Assembly: GCF_032452875.1 (NCBI RefSeq)
Contig: NC_083868.1
Coordinates: 38,110,537 to 38,174,536, forward strand
Direction of reading: 5' to 3'
Length of the DNA: 64,000 nucleotides
Source: Bos javanicus
Taxonomy: Eukaryota > Chordata > Mammalia > Artiodactyla > Bovidae
Below the pieces are notes generated by a model. That model was not told where the DNA came from. It saw only the letters and a list, made by a program, of their open reading frames with translations, and made no database searches. Position 1 is the first letter of the stretch. Each line of letters starts with the position of its first letter. Position numbers and translations under genes: made by a program. Below are positions 22,968-34,479 of the stretch, piece after piece.

Positions 22968-23050
22968 CGTGCTTTATTGCTCAGTCTTGCCTGACTCTTT
23001 GTGACCCCCATGGACTGTAGCCTGCCAGGATCCTCTGTCCGTGGGATTCC
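22968..23050 (-). mobile_element. BovA SINE fragment
   Basis: 3' ~80 bp of BovA on the minus strand (AATCCCACGGACAGAGGATC to GACTGAGCAATAAAGCAC). Confidence 0.8.
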
Positions 23051-25386
23051 TCAAGTTGGCCAAAGTATGACTCAACCTTCAAGTCTTAACTGAGATGAAG
23101 CTGAAATACACTAGATAATTGGGATGCCACTAAAATGTTGTAACAAGTTATACAGCACATATAACAAATAGAAGTTTCCTCCTCTCAGAGATCAAGGGGA
23201 GGTTCCAGAGGTTTACTGGACCTTGATTAACATTCCCATCTTTAACAATAAACCAACTAATGGATATTAAAGTCCACAAAGTCCTATTAGAACTTTAATA
23301 GGTGGATGTTACATTTCCTTCATAGTACAGTTCCTCAGTAGAAGCATCTCAAATGTTTTTCTTCTGTCAAACATATGAAACATAAGCTGTGACTAATTAT
23401 AAGTAACTTTGAGTTACTAAACAGACAGACTACATTACTATTTCTAGTCAATCATATGCCCTGTGTTAGCTGTTCTACACGGCTTTGAGCCTATGACATC
23501 AGAATATTTTAGTTAAGGGTTAGCAGAATGCTTTTCTAATAGTTCTCTATTCCTGGTGCTTAGCAGACAGCTTTGTTACACAGAAAAACCCTGGAGAATT
23601 GCAGCAGCCTTCTTCTCCAAGCTCATCCTCTTCACCTCCAGTTACATAAATAAGTCTAGCAAGTGGCTTACTAGCATTGTCTCTCCCTCATAGTTTGGAC
23701 TCTGTTTCAGAATTGAAACTTCTGACCCCCAGAATTAGAGCACAGCACAGCTCCATGGTTTCACTTCATATGCATTTCATGTGACAAGTTCTCTCGGATG
23801 TTAATCACATGATTTTTCACCTAGGCTTTTCTCAAGATCCAAAAGTTCATCAGAGTCAAGGATAGCTTTAAATCTCACATCTCTCATTCAGGAAAGTGTT
23901 AATTTTGCGCTTCTCAGAAACAAAATTTTACTATGTGGTTCAAAGTCCATTAAAAAAAGAAAAGACTCAGAGGCCTTCTGCAAAATCCTCTCCCTCAGTG
24001 GATTTATAATTTATTTTATGAAAGACAGATGAATTAAAAAGGCAGTAAAGAAATTTAGAGTCCTGCATTTGTGTCTTTTGGGGAGGGAAAGGGTATAGTC
24101 CTTATTGACTCCCACGTGTGTTTTTACTATAAATGGGTATTATATCTATCTCCTCTAACATTCATACAGATTTCGATATACAGAGAAATCTGAAGCCAAG
24201 TGAGCTTTTCATGGTTCCTCTTTTTCCTGGTGAACATTTTACATGGCTATCGTGAGACGGTGTCTTCAGAAATTTTTCTCTTCGAGATTCCTTTTATTGG
24301 ACATAATATCCCTCCCAACTTGGAAATGCAAGGAGGCCTATATATTTCCCATTTCTTGACTGTTCTGGCAATTTTCCCCAAAAGGGAGGAAAAACCCTAT
24401 AAAATTTCTTTTGGCCCCCCAAAGCAGAAACATCTGCTGGAGTCATGAGTAGCTTGTTGGCGCGGCTTCGAAGTCCCAGCCTGGAGTTGATTATCTCCCC
24501 GCTTCACCAGTGTCCGTGCACTCAGCAAGGAGCGCACTGAAAGGTTTCTGGGAAGACTCATTATAAATAATGAGAACATGGAAGAGAAGAAAGAGGGAAA
24601 CGGTTCAAGCTACTTTGGCCCATGCATTTTACGAGTTTCACAAACTAAAATCATTAGACCACCAAACTGCTCAATTAGAAATCAAGATTTTAAAAATTAG
24701 GCCATTGCTTTCTGTAAATACAGCTGCTTGGCAAATGCAAATGAAAAACGTGACAGATTGCTGGTTGATTTTTTTTTCCTATCAGGAAAAAAATAAGTCA
24801 GTTATTTTAAGTGACACTCTGGGGAAAGGATTGGTTGCTGATCTGTCTTTAAGTTGCCAATTGCATCTTACCTCACAGTGAAGCTGGCAGTAAGTAGAAT
24901 TTTCTGGCTTGAGTGCATAGGCATTTTTTATTCTTTGAAACAGTTTAACAGGTGCAAGTGAAGTCTTGCTAGGAATGCTTATGTATGACAATATACTCTT
25001 TCCTAAATTAATTCACTCCACTCAGTGTACAATATAACTTGTTGCAAAACTTTTGGTGTGCTGTCAATTCAATCAGTTACTTAACAGATGAAAATAACCC
25101 TAGTTCTTTGCATCCTTCAACAACTCTGACAATTTTATTATTTTTCTACCATCAGTTTTTCTAATGTTAACAACTGACAGGGTCAAAATGTTCTTTGTCA
25201 TTCTGATAGGATTTGCAGGGAAAAAATATGAACAGAATGGATTTTAAAAGGCTTGATGAAAGTATTCAGATTAAAATTTCAGTGTATACCTAACAGGTAT
25301 ATAAGGAAAGGTTAAAAACTAGTGAGCTATGAGTGTCTACAGAATAAAGTTCATTTGTGTAAATGGAAGTGACATATTCCAAGACA
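23051..25386. other. Unannotated 2.3-kb stretch
   Basis: No named repeat. Open frames at 24200-24448 and 24570-24881 (103 codons, ATG start) lack domains, signal peptides or a recognisable family and are probably chance. Base composition does not change across them. Confidence 0.4.
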
Positions 25387-25560
25387 GAATTCTCAAACTT
25401 GATGGCATCATAGACACTTAGAGAGCTTGTTAAACACATACTGCTGAGCCACAGCACAAACTTTCTGCTACAGTAAGTCTGGGGTGGTACATTTAAGTTC
25501 CCAGGTACAGGTTATGGAGCTGGCCAGGTGACCACACTTTTCCAATCACTACTCTAAGAG
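25387..25560 (+). mobile_element. MER5A-type DNA transposon (hAT-Charlie)
   Basis: ATTCTCAAACTTGATGGCAT, GAGAGCTTGTTAAACACATA, CTGCTGAGCC, AGTAAGTCTGGGGTGGTAC, AAGTTCCCAGG and GACCACACTTTTCCAATCAC match MER5A in order. Second copy in the window and better preserved than the one at 21270. Confidence 0.85.
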
Positions 25561-25936
25561 ATAGAGAGAGGAACCAAGTCAAAATCCCAGAGTGTCTATC
25601 TCTAGAGGCTCCTCAGATTTCCAGGCTAATGGAATACTAACCAGTTTTCAATGAGCTCACAGGCTCATTTTCTTTAACTCTGGGTACCAAGCGCATCTTC
25701 ACCTATAGTCCACCAACCAAACACCATACTTACATGCTCGGGTAGTCTAAGGTGACTATTTGACCTAGATGTTCTCCTTTTCACATCCATATGTCTATAT
25801 TGCCATTTTATTCAAATGTCAATTTCTTTTGACCATTGATTGCTCTGATGACTTACTTTTAATTCTTTTCATAGTAAAGTTAAATCTGCCCCAGTACCTC
25901 CCCAACCCACACTCAGAGACATAAACACCACAAGCA

Positions 25937-26297
25937 GGACTTCCCTGGTGGTACAGTGGATAGGAATCTGTCTGCCAATGCAGGGGACACAGGTTTGATC
26001 CCTGATCTGGGAAGATTTCACATGCCATGGGCAACTAAAGCCCACAGGCCACAGTGACTGAGCCTGTACTCTAAAACCCGTGAGCAGCAGCACTGAGGCT
26101 GTGTGCTGCACCTACCAAAGCCCACATGCCTGCAGCCTGTGCTCCACAGCAAGAGGAGCCACCACAATGAGAAGCCCATACACTGCACTGAAGAGCAGCC
26201 CCTGCTCTCTGCAACTAGAGAAAGCCCGCACACAGCAACCAAGACCCAGCACAACCAAAAAATAAACAAGTAAATAAGTTATTAAAAAAAAAAAAAC
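25937..26297 (+). mobile_element. CHR-2-type SINE with poly-A tail
   Basis: Head GGACTTCCCTGGTGGTACAG, box B-like GGTTTGATCCCTGATC, then the long CHR-2 body (GGCAACTAAAGCCCACAGG, CAGCCCCTGCTCTCTGCAAC) and a tail of 13 A. TSD CCACAAGCA (25928-25936) against CCACAGGCA (26298-26306). ~360 bp, close to full length. Confidence 0.92.
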
Positions 26298-26306
26298 CCA
26301 CAGGCA

Positions 26307-26780
26307 AATCTCTTCTAACAATTCAGTTTGCTTTCTCATCATGCACTGATGTGAAATTCTCAATTGTAAATTCCTAGACCAAATCTCAGCCCCCTCATAT
26401 CTTTCAGCTTATATTCACACCCTGCAGGAGTGTCTTCTGACAATAACTCTCTCTGAAACTTTTCCTTACTAACACCCCATGTTTCTACAATACTTCTTTA
26501 ATAAACCTCCACCAACAATTCTGCTCAACAAACATGTACACAAGCACCTTATGTTCCTGGAGCCTTGTTTGATGTTCCTTTGGTGAATTTCCCACTGAAG
26601 CCTACCTTGTAAAATAATTTGTATAATAACCTTTGTGCTAATATAGAAGTATTTCTTGATGACTCAGCCTTTTATAGTTTAGTATATTCCTATGTTTTAT
26701 TGTAAGGACTATAAAGAGCATTGAGTTTTTTTTTTTAATATTGTATTAAATAACTCCAAGCCAAGATTGATTTCTGACAA
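26307..26780. other. Unannotated stretch
   Basis: No named repeat or exon. Confidence 0.35.
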
Positions 26781-26784
26781 CCTG

Positions 26785-26905
26785 TGCCTTTTAATTTTTA
26801 ATATTTTATTTTGAACTAATTTTAGACCTACAAGAAAACTGCAAAATAATATAAAGTCCTTATGTCCTTGCCCTGCTTTCCCTAATTTACTATCTTACAT
26901 AACCA
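26785..26905 (+). mobile_element. Possible old L1 3'UTR fragment
   Basis: TTTTGAACTAATTTTAGACC, AAGAAAACTGCAAAATAATA and TATCTTACATAACCAAAACA resemble a motif common in old L1 3' regions. Short and weak. Confidence 0.35.
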
Positions 26906-26938
26906 AAACATTAAAGAGTGATTATATATCTATATATT

Positions 26939-26966
26939 ATATATCTATATCTAGATATAGATATAT
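26939..26966. repeat. 28-bp perfect AT-rich palindrome
   Basis: The 28 bases centred on CTAG (26951-26954) equal their own reverse complement, with 14-bp arms and no spacer. It lies in a (TATC/TATA) tract, so slippage is the likely origin. Confidence 0.95.
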
Positions 26967-29900
26967 CATGTAAAAACAAGAGTAAACACAGAACAACTTG
27001 TACACTGACACGGATCTCTTTTGCTACCGCAGAACTCACGTTGGATGAAAGTTAATGATGAATTCAGAGATCCGACAGTTTTTATAGGTGCCAGGAGTAA
27101 ATTTCACTCCACATGGACTTTTCTCATCAATGTAGATAACTCCCAACTACCACGCTTCAAGGTATGAGAATTATTATCTCAGGTATGTTTTAAGTCTATT
27201 TCCCTTTTGTTTTCTATTAGAGTGGGCTACAAGTTAAACATTTGTGGTATTAAAAGAAATGAAGGAAGGAACTTTATAATTCAGGCATAAAGGTCTTTCC
27301 CGTGCCCATAGCCTTCACCTAAGGGGTCCATTGACAAGCAGCTCTGGCTCTGCAGTACAAATCTTGGGCACAGCAGTCTTTTCGAGGCTGGAGCATCAGC
27401 ACCTTATGTCCAGGCTGCCTACATGCATCTTATAGCTACTGCTCTCCAAAGTCTGGTCATCCTCACCTGGGTACCATGAGGTGCTGCAGGGGACAAACTA
27501 AACTCCCAGTGTTCTTATCACATGGAGGTATCTCCCCTCCCTCACAGCCAGCCACTCTCTCTGCTAGTTCTCCAGTTATGCCATTCTATCCTCTCTACAT
27601 CACTACTCTCATATTAAAATTCCACTAAGAGCTTTCTCTCACTCTAAACTAAAACATTCTCTCATTCCCGGGATGCGTTGCATAAGACGTATTAAACTCG
27701 ATCCATTTTTCTCCTCAGAATATTCCCTGCAATATATGTATCTTCAAAGCTACATTACATTAAATATGTTAAATTATATAATGTCAAATATGTTAAATAT
27801 ATTAAATTATACTTGTCTGACAGATTCCATAATCTGTTTTTTAAATAAAGTTCTAAGTTTTAATCTTCCAAAACCACATAGAAGAAAAAAAAGGATTTGT
27901 GTTAAATTTTCAAACTTTTGGTTTGGAGGAAAGAATGGAGGGAAGAAAGAAATCGTGGTATTACAGGAAGGGACATTAACAGGTATATGATTATCGTGGA
28001 GAACGTTAAATATTTTATAAAAACTGATACTTCCAAATCTCTAAAGACAAAGCTGACCTATATTGCATGTTGTGTGTAATACTTAACAATGTTTTAATTT
28101 TATACACAAGACAACCACTAAAGTTTTTACTTCAGTTTGGGTGAATATGTGAAACACTTGTAACCATTCTATATTCACTCCCTGTGACAGCTGTGCTGAT
28201 TGATCATGGCAGTTTGCAGGGCTGCATCCTAAGGAATTCACAAACTATCTCAGCATAATGTCCTAAACACCCACCATTAGCGGACTCGAGTTAGTAATTG
28301 GCCCTGCTGGATCTCTATGTTTGTCTTGATTTTAGTTCATGTTTCATACACTGGCATCATATCACATGGATTAAATTAAAATGCTGTAATAAATATATAT
28401 CAGCATTATATAATGTAATAAATATACTTAGAAACATGTATTGGTGGAATATAATAGAATTTTCCTTTTTAGGTTAATGGTCCAGGGTATTTATTTCTGG
28501 TTGACAAGAGATGTGTTAATACTAATATTCAATGACCTAGGCTCCTTCTATCTGTGGCTCCCCTCTAATTGCTACTGCCTCACTGTCATCTTCAGCCAGC
28601 GAGCAAAAGAGGACAGAGAACGTGAAGGAGGCAAATATCCACCTTAAAAGCTTTGTTTCAGAGCTTACTCATATCACTTCCTCTCCCATTTTACTGATGA
28701 GATCTAGTCACAGGGACTCACTGAACTATTGACACAAGAAAGCTTAAAAAATGTATTTTAGACTATTAATTTCTTCAACAGGTATCACGACAACAGGACA
28801 GGACAGTGCTGTCTGCCGATAGCGAGTGCTAATAAGTTCAGAAGACAGCAGTACAGCTCCATCTTCTTGCACAGCTTATTGGAGTACCGTTGTGGTTTCC
28901 AGGTTTGGACACTTAAGCACAGAGACATATTTGGAGAAATGCAAAAAGATAAAGATGACTTAACTGTTTTTATATAAGCAAGTATATCAATGTTTCACTA
29001 TGCTCTAGGGTCAAAATTTAAGACATTTTAATATATGGGAGCAACAATTATTCCTTTTCTAAAAATTTCACTGAAACTAAACTTACAAATTTGTATGAGA
29101 CTGTTTAGACATTTGAAAAAAACTAGGAAAAGTGATGTTTTCTATAACTTGTCTTAGATTTTATATTTTTATACATTTTAGCATATTGTTAAATGACATT
29201 CTATCACTGCAAACAACAGGGGTAGGTCCAAAAGAAAATATTGTTTTACACTTATGTTAAACTCCAAACGCATATAATGTTATTTTCCAGTTTTTAATTT
29301 CATGTGTTCTAATATTTGCATCTCAGGATGTTAGAATGAGACAGATGTAGTGACATTTTCAAAGCCAAGAAAACCATAATTTGGGAAACAGACAACCACA
29401 TGGAAGTCCAGAAACAATTATAAAACATGGGTTACCTGGCCCACACTGGGAGAAAAAGGCTAGAAAGGAATACAAGGACAGCAGATTTACTCAAGTTCAT
29501 CAAAGTATCCGCAAAGGTAGTCTTCAAGTGTGTGCTCACTACATATTTATAAAAATAACATTTCACATCATTTCCCCATCCTGTTTTCCTCTCCAAGGCT
29601 TTCTATTGGCTTTCTAAAATACAAAAACACATGCAAATACACATACATAATCAAATGCAGTTTAAGATTTACATCAGAATCAGAATACATACTGGAACAT
29701 TCAGCCACTGATATATTATTGCACATAGTACTAGAAAATTAACAAAAATTTCCAAAATTTTTGTGCTCTATATCTTTGATTTGCCTTTAACTATAAAAGG
29801 TTTTCCTCATCCAGTAGAACAATATAACTAAACTTTTAAGTTGATCATAATTTTAGTCTATTTGTAGTCTGTTATTCTTCAATACCTGATTACAATTATA

Positions 29901-31689
29901 GCCAATATATTATTACTTACAATTATATAATAATCTATACAAAAGAACTATTCTAAAGCCACACATATATAAAAGCCTAAATAAATACCTGGTTGATGTA
30001 CAGAAGGCAACTGATAAATGTCAGCAATATATACAAATATTTATATGGGAAAATATTTATAAAAACCAGATGAATAAATTAATTTTATTTTCAAGCACAT
30101 ATTAAAAATATAAAGGCAAATGCTAGTATTTGTTCACAGAAGAGCTACATGAATGATAACTCACTTACAAGTGGTTCCCTATATCTGTTTGCTACACCAA
30201 TGCCTCATTAGGGATTGAAGCACACACACCCAGCACTTAGCACGTGAGAACTCTGCTGGCATGGAACACATTAAGCTTCATCAAAATGCTTTTGGAGTCC
30301 ATGAAATGCAGTGCTACAAGGGAGCCACACCAGAAGCAATTATTAAGTGACTGGGGAGATAAATGTAGCTATTAATACTGCACACCTGCCATTCTTCCTC
30401 CTGCACTTTGATCTAACAGATGATGATTTGTAATGGCACAACCTCAACACCCGCCCACCTGTAGTTTATTAGGAAATCAGCCAAGTCACAGGATTACTTA
30501 GTTACCAGCGGCAGGGAGGTAGACGCGCAAGGAGTCAGTTTTTGTCATTTCACGGGTGACACCTTCATCCAGAAGTCACCCTTGGCATCTGTGCTGCACT
30601 TGGCCTGTGACATGCAAATGTAGAATCCCAATGGGCACATGCCTCTTCTTATTCAAAGACTGTGGGTTTATGGAATATTGTATTGCTTTTAAAAGAGATG
30701 TACATATGTATTCATATCATTTTTGAATAGTATGTGTTTGCCCACTTTATACCTCAGGAGTGAAAACCACATTTTGTATTTTCTCTCTGTTACTGTGTTT
30801 CACACACTATTTAAACTTCATCTAAGGGTACAGTCTTTGGAGATATTTTTAAAACATGAGAATTACCACATAAGTGCTTATTCAGCTACAGGAAAGAAGC
30901 TATTAGGTTGTTTTTTCACTGAACAATATGGAAAAAAATAATTCATTGCAGGACAAAAATTTCAGTTGTTGTGGAGCCGCTGCATTAACTTGGCAGTTTC
31001 ATTTATTGTACTTCATTTGCCTAGAAAATACCCTCACCATAAACCAGCATTGTAGAACAGAGACATTTCTTATGGTGGTAAGAGTAAGAAAAAGCATAAG
31101 AATCCAAGAACAATAGGCAAGGAAACACCTGGAGTAGCAGAAAAGTCACGCCAAACCAAAACTAGATGTCAAAGTCTAGTATGCCTATTAATATTTTGGG
31201 GAAATTTAACATATACTTAGTGTCTCCATGGCAAACAAAATAGATACAAACCAAATGATTTTTTAAGCATCCAAGATACTGCATGATTAAATTCTCTTTT
31301 AGAAATGTGTTTCCATTTGTAAACAATACTCTAATCATTATAATTACAATTCCAAAATCATGAAGTAAAGTAAGTTGTGTGTTTTGTGTGTGTGCGTCTG
31401 TATGTATGTGAAAGACATACCCAGATTCAATGTCAGTGTCACCTGGAAACTTTTAATGCTCCGTCATTTTTTCCCTTCTAGAACTGTTTTACTTTTCTCA
31501 TAAGAAAATAGAATTATTCTTTAATTCACTTAACAATGACTTTTCTGGTAATTTCACTTTAAACTGTGAAATCACTAAAGTGGTAAGGTCTTCATAATGT
31601 GTTATTCACATACTTCCATGGAAATTTCTGTTGTTTCATGAAAAACAAAAACTGATTTGAATTGATAAATGTCACATATGAAACAAACC
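26967..31689. other. Repeat-poor 4.7-kb stretch
   Basis: No recognisable young repeat and no exon with supported coding. GC-richer patches lie at about 27290-27560, 28160-28320 and 30420-30660. The last has an octamer motif ATGCAAAT at 30612-30619. Open frames here (27673-27990, 30723-30941) have no domain I recognise. Confidence 0.4.
27761..27811. repeat. Small imperfect tandem repeat
   Basis: The AAATATGTTAAAT-containing unit occurs twice (27762 on and 27786 on), each followed by AAATTATA. Confidence 0.7.
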
Positions 31690-32048
31690 TGCTGCTGCTG
31701 CTACTGCTAAGTCGCTTCAGTCGTGTCCGACTCTGTGCAACCCCATAGATGGCAGCCCTCCAGGCTCCCCCGTCCCTGGGATTCTCCAGGCAAGAACACT
31801 GGAGTGGGTTGCCATTTCTTTCTCCAATGCATGAAAGTGAAAAGTGAAAGTGAAGTTGTTCAGTTGTGTCCGACTCTTAGCGAGTCCACGGACTGCAACC
31901 TACCAGGCTCCTCCATCCATGGGATTTTCCAGGCAAGAGTACTGGAGTGGGGTGCCATCGCCTTCTCCACAGGATCTTCCCAACCCAGGGATCAAACCCG
32001 GGTCTCCCGCATTGCGGCAGACGCTTTACCGTCTGAGCCATCAGGCAA
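31690..32048 (-). mobile_element. Bov-tA2-type SINE (tRNA head plus two BovA units)
   Basis: On the minus strand: head TGATGGCTCAGACGGTAAAG, box B region GGGTTTGATCCCTGGG, two BovA monomers separated by CACTTTCACTTTTCACTTTC, and an (AGC)n tail (CTGCTGCTGCTG on the plus strand). Well preserved. Its head abuts a BovB piece (32049-32109). Confidence 0.95.
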
Positions 32049-32109
32049 GATCATAACTTTGACTAGATGGACCTTTGTTAGCAAAGTAATGTCTCTGCTT
32101 TTTAATGTA
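32049..32109 (-). mobile_element. 61-bp internal BovB fragment joined to a SINE head
   Basis: CTTTGACTAGATGGACCTTT and GCAAAGTAATGTCTCTGC are an internal piece of the BovB RT C-terminal region, on the same strand as the SINE and directly upstream of its head. No BovB sequence lies on the other side of the SINE. Confidence 0.85.
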
Positions 32110-32384
32110 TTACATGCAAACTGAAGAAAATAAAATTTTTTTAAAAAAATCTTGAAAGAAGAGGGAAAAAATTAAACCTTACCAATGAAGAATAAAAAGA
32201 ATTACTTAAAATAATAAAACCAAGTGTTTTTGAGTATATGTGCTTATGTATATCACATATATATATGTCTATGTATGTATATTTAGGTATGCTTATATAT
32301 AAGTAAAATGAATGACAGCAATAATACAAAGAAGGGAGGGAGGAATAAAGACTTTTTTATTATAAGGTAGTCACACTATTTATG

Positions 32385-33290
32385 ATGTGGTATGGTATTA
32401 TTTGAAAGTGGACTTAGATTAGCTGTAAATGTGTACTGCGAATTCTGAGGAAACCACAAAGAAAAACTTAAAAATAAATATAACTGATACACTAGGAAAA
32501 GAGAGAAAGTGGAATAACATAAAACACTAAACAAAACCACAAAAGTTTCTGCCTTTTGTGGTTTTGATTAGTGGAAGACAAAAACAGAAACAAAGAACAA
32601 GAGCAACAAATAGAAAACAATAACAAATACAGTAGATATTAATCTGACTATACCAACAATCACTTTGCACATCAATGGTCTAAATACATCAGTAAAATAT
32701 ATGATAGAAATTGTCAGAGTGGATTTAAACCATGACCCAACTCTATGTTGTCTACTAGAAACCCACTTTAAATGTGAAGGCACATATAGATTAAAAGGAA
32801 ATTAATGAAAAAAAAATATACCATGCTGCATCAATCAAGATGTCAATCAAGAAGGAAAAAAGAGCTATATAAAATTGAGAGAAGATTTTCATCAGGTATA
32901 AAGAAAGGCATTATGTAGTGATAAAGAGGGCAATTCTTCAGGAAGACATAATAATCCTTAATGTTCATGCACTTAAGAAAAAAAGAGTATCAAACTATGT
33001 GAGACAAAAAGTAATATGACTGCAAAGAAAAATAGATTAACCCACTACCATAACTGGAGACTTCAACACTCTAGTATCAGAAATGGACAAATCCAGGAGA
33101 CAGAAAATCAGTAAAGGTATCATTGAACTTAATAATACCATCAATCAACTTGATATAATATTCTATAGACTACTTCAATTCATCAACACGAAAGCATACA
33201 CATTTTTCTCAAACTTACATAGAATATTCACCAAGACAGACTGCACTGTGGACCATAAAACATACCTCAACAAACTTAGAAAAATAAAAA
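32385..33290 (+). mobile_element. Old L1, ORF2 endonuclease-region remnant
   Basis: Follows the L1 order from just before ORF2 through the endonuclease region: AATGGTCTAAATACATCAGT, TGTTGTCTACTAGAAACCCA, GACTTCAACACTCTAGTATC, GACAAATCCAGGAGACAGAA and GACCATAAAACATACCTCAA. A 70-codon open frame (33083-33295) is the best kept part. Many stops elsewhere. Confidence 0.85.
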
Positions 33291-33325
33291 TCTGAAGAAG
33301 CTTATAGCACAATAAAAGAAGGAAG

Positions 33326-33329
<4 letters not shown>

Positions 33330-33360
<31 letters not shown>
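33330..33360. repeat. (AC)n microsatellite
   Basis: 31 bp of uninterrupted AC. Confidence 0.97.
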
Positions 33361-33364
<4 letters not shown>

Positions 33365-33379
33365 TGAGAACATGTCAGA

Positions 33380-34114
33380 CACAAGAGCAAACTGAAAATG
33401 TGCTTAATGGCCAAAGCTGGAGCAATGTAAGCAAGAAATCAATAAAAACCATGAATGAATCCAAATTGGTACAAATAAATAATAAAACATAGAGAGGTGG
33501 AGAAGATACAAATCTCCAATGCAGAAAAATTCCAAATAATATATGTAGATACTCCACCCTGAACGAAGTTGAGCACAACTCCCCATGTTGAAAGTATGGG
33601 CTATGCATAGTGATATTGTTCCAAAGAATACATTATGGAAGTAGGGGATGAGGCGATGAATAACTTTGCATTGAAGAAACCTGAGAAACACTACCTCAGC
33701 CAGTGACAAAGCTCAAAATGTATGATAAGTGACAGCACGCTGATAATACATACCCTTGACAAAAAGTGATAAAATCGCATTTTGTCTTTGTGGTGTTATT
33801 TCCCCAAACTCAAAATCTCAATCTAAACATGAGAATAACATCAGAAAAATCTCAGTAGAGGGATATTTTACAAAGTAACTGAACAACACTCCTCAAAACT
33901 GTTAGTGTCATGAAAATCAAGCCAATTACGAAATACTGTCACAGTCAAGAGGGACCTAGGAAGACATAATGGCTATAAGTAATGCAGTGTCCTGGATGAG
34001 ATCCCAAGACAGAAAAAGACACTGGGTGAAAACTAAAGAACTCTGAATAAAATATGGACTTTGGTTAATTATATCAGCACTGGCTTTTTAATTTTAACAA
34101 ATATACCCACTAAT
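33380..34114 (+). mobile_element. Old L1 (L1M) 3' part
   Basis: GAGAATAACATCAGAAAAAT, TAGTGTCATGAAAATCAAGC, AGTGTCCTGGATGAGATCCC, AGACAGAAAAAGACACTGGG and TATGGACTTTGGTTAATTA are in the order seen in old L1 3' ends. It lies downstream of the L1 ORF2 remnant in the same direction but may be a separate copy. Confidence 0.6.
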
Positions 34115-34479
34115 GTTTGTTGTTCAGTCACTACGTGACGTCTGAGTCTTTGCAACCCCATGGACTGCAGCACACCAGGCTTCCCTGTCCTTCACTATCT
34201 CCCAGAGTTTGTTCAAACTCATGTCCATTGAGTCAGTGATGCCATCTAATCATCTCATCCTGCCACCCTCTTCTCTCTTTGCCTTCAATCTTTCCCAGCA
34301 TCAGGGTCTTCCTCAATGAGTCGGCTCTTCACATAGCTTCAGCATCAGTCCTTAATATTTAGAGTTGATTTCCTCTAAGACTGACTGGTTTAATCTCCTT
34401 TCTGTCCAAGGGACTCTCAAGAATCTTCTCCAGCACCACAATTTGAAGCATCAATTCTTTGGTGCTCAGCCTTTTTTGC
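34115..34479 (-). mobile_element. BovB LINE 3' end, CAA-tailed type
   Basis: Minus-strand 3' ~365 bp with tail GACTGAACAACAAAC. Older and with more indels than the GAACTGA-tailed copies; it begins in the ORF C-terminus (GCACCAAAGAATTGATGC). Located at the end of an old L1. Confidence 0.9.

Noticed and set aside
24570..24881. 103-codon frame with an ATG start in repeat-free DNA
   Set aside because: No domain, signal peptide, splice structure or codon-use change. Frames of this length are expected by chance in 64 kb.
27290..27560. GC-richer patch that might be an exon or processed pseudogene
   Set aside because: No open frame of useful length, no poly-A and no match to any gene I recognise.
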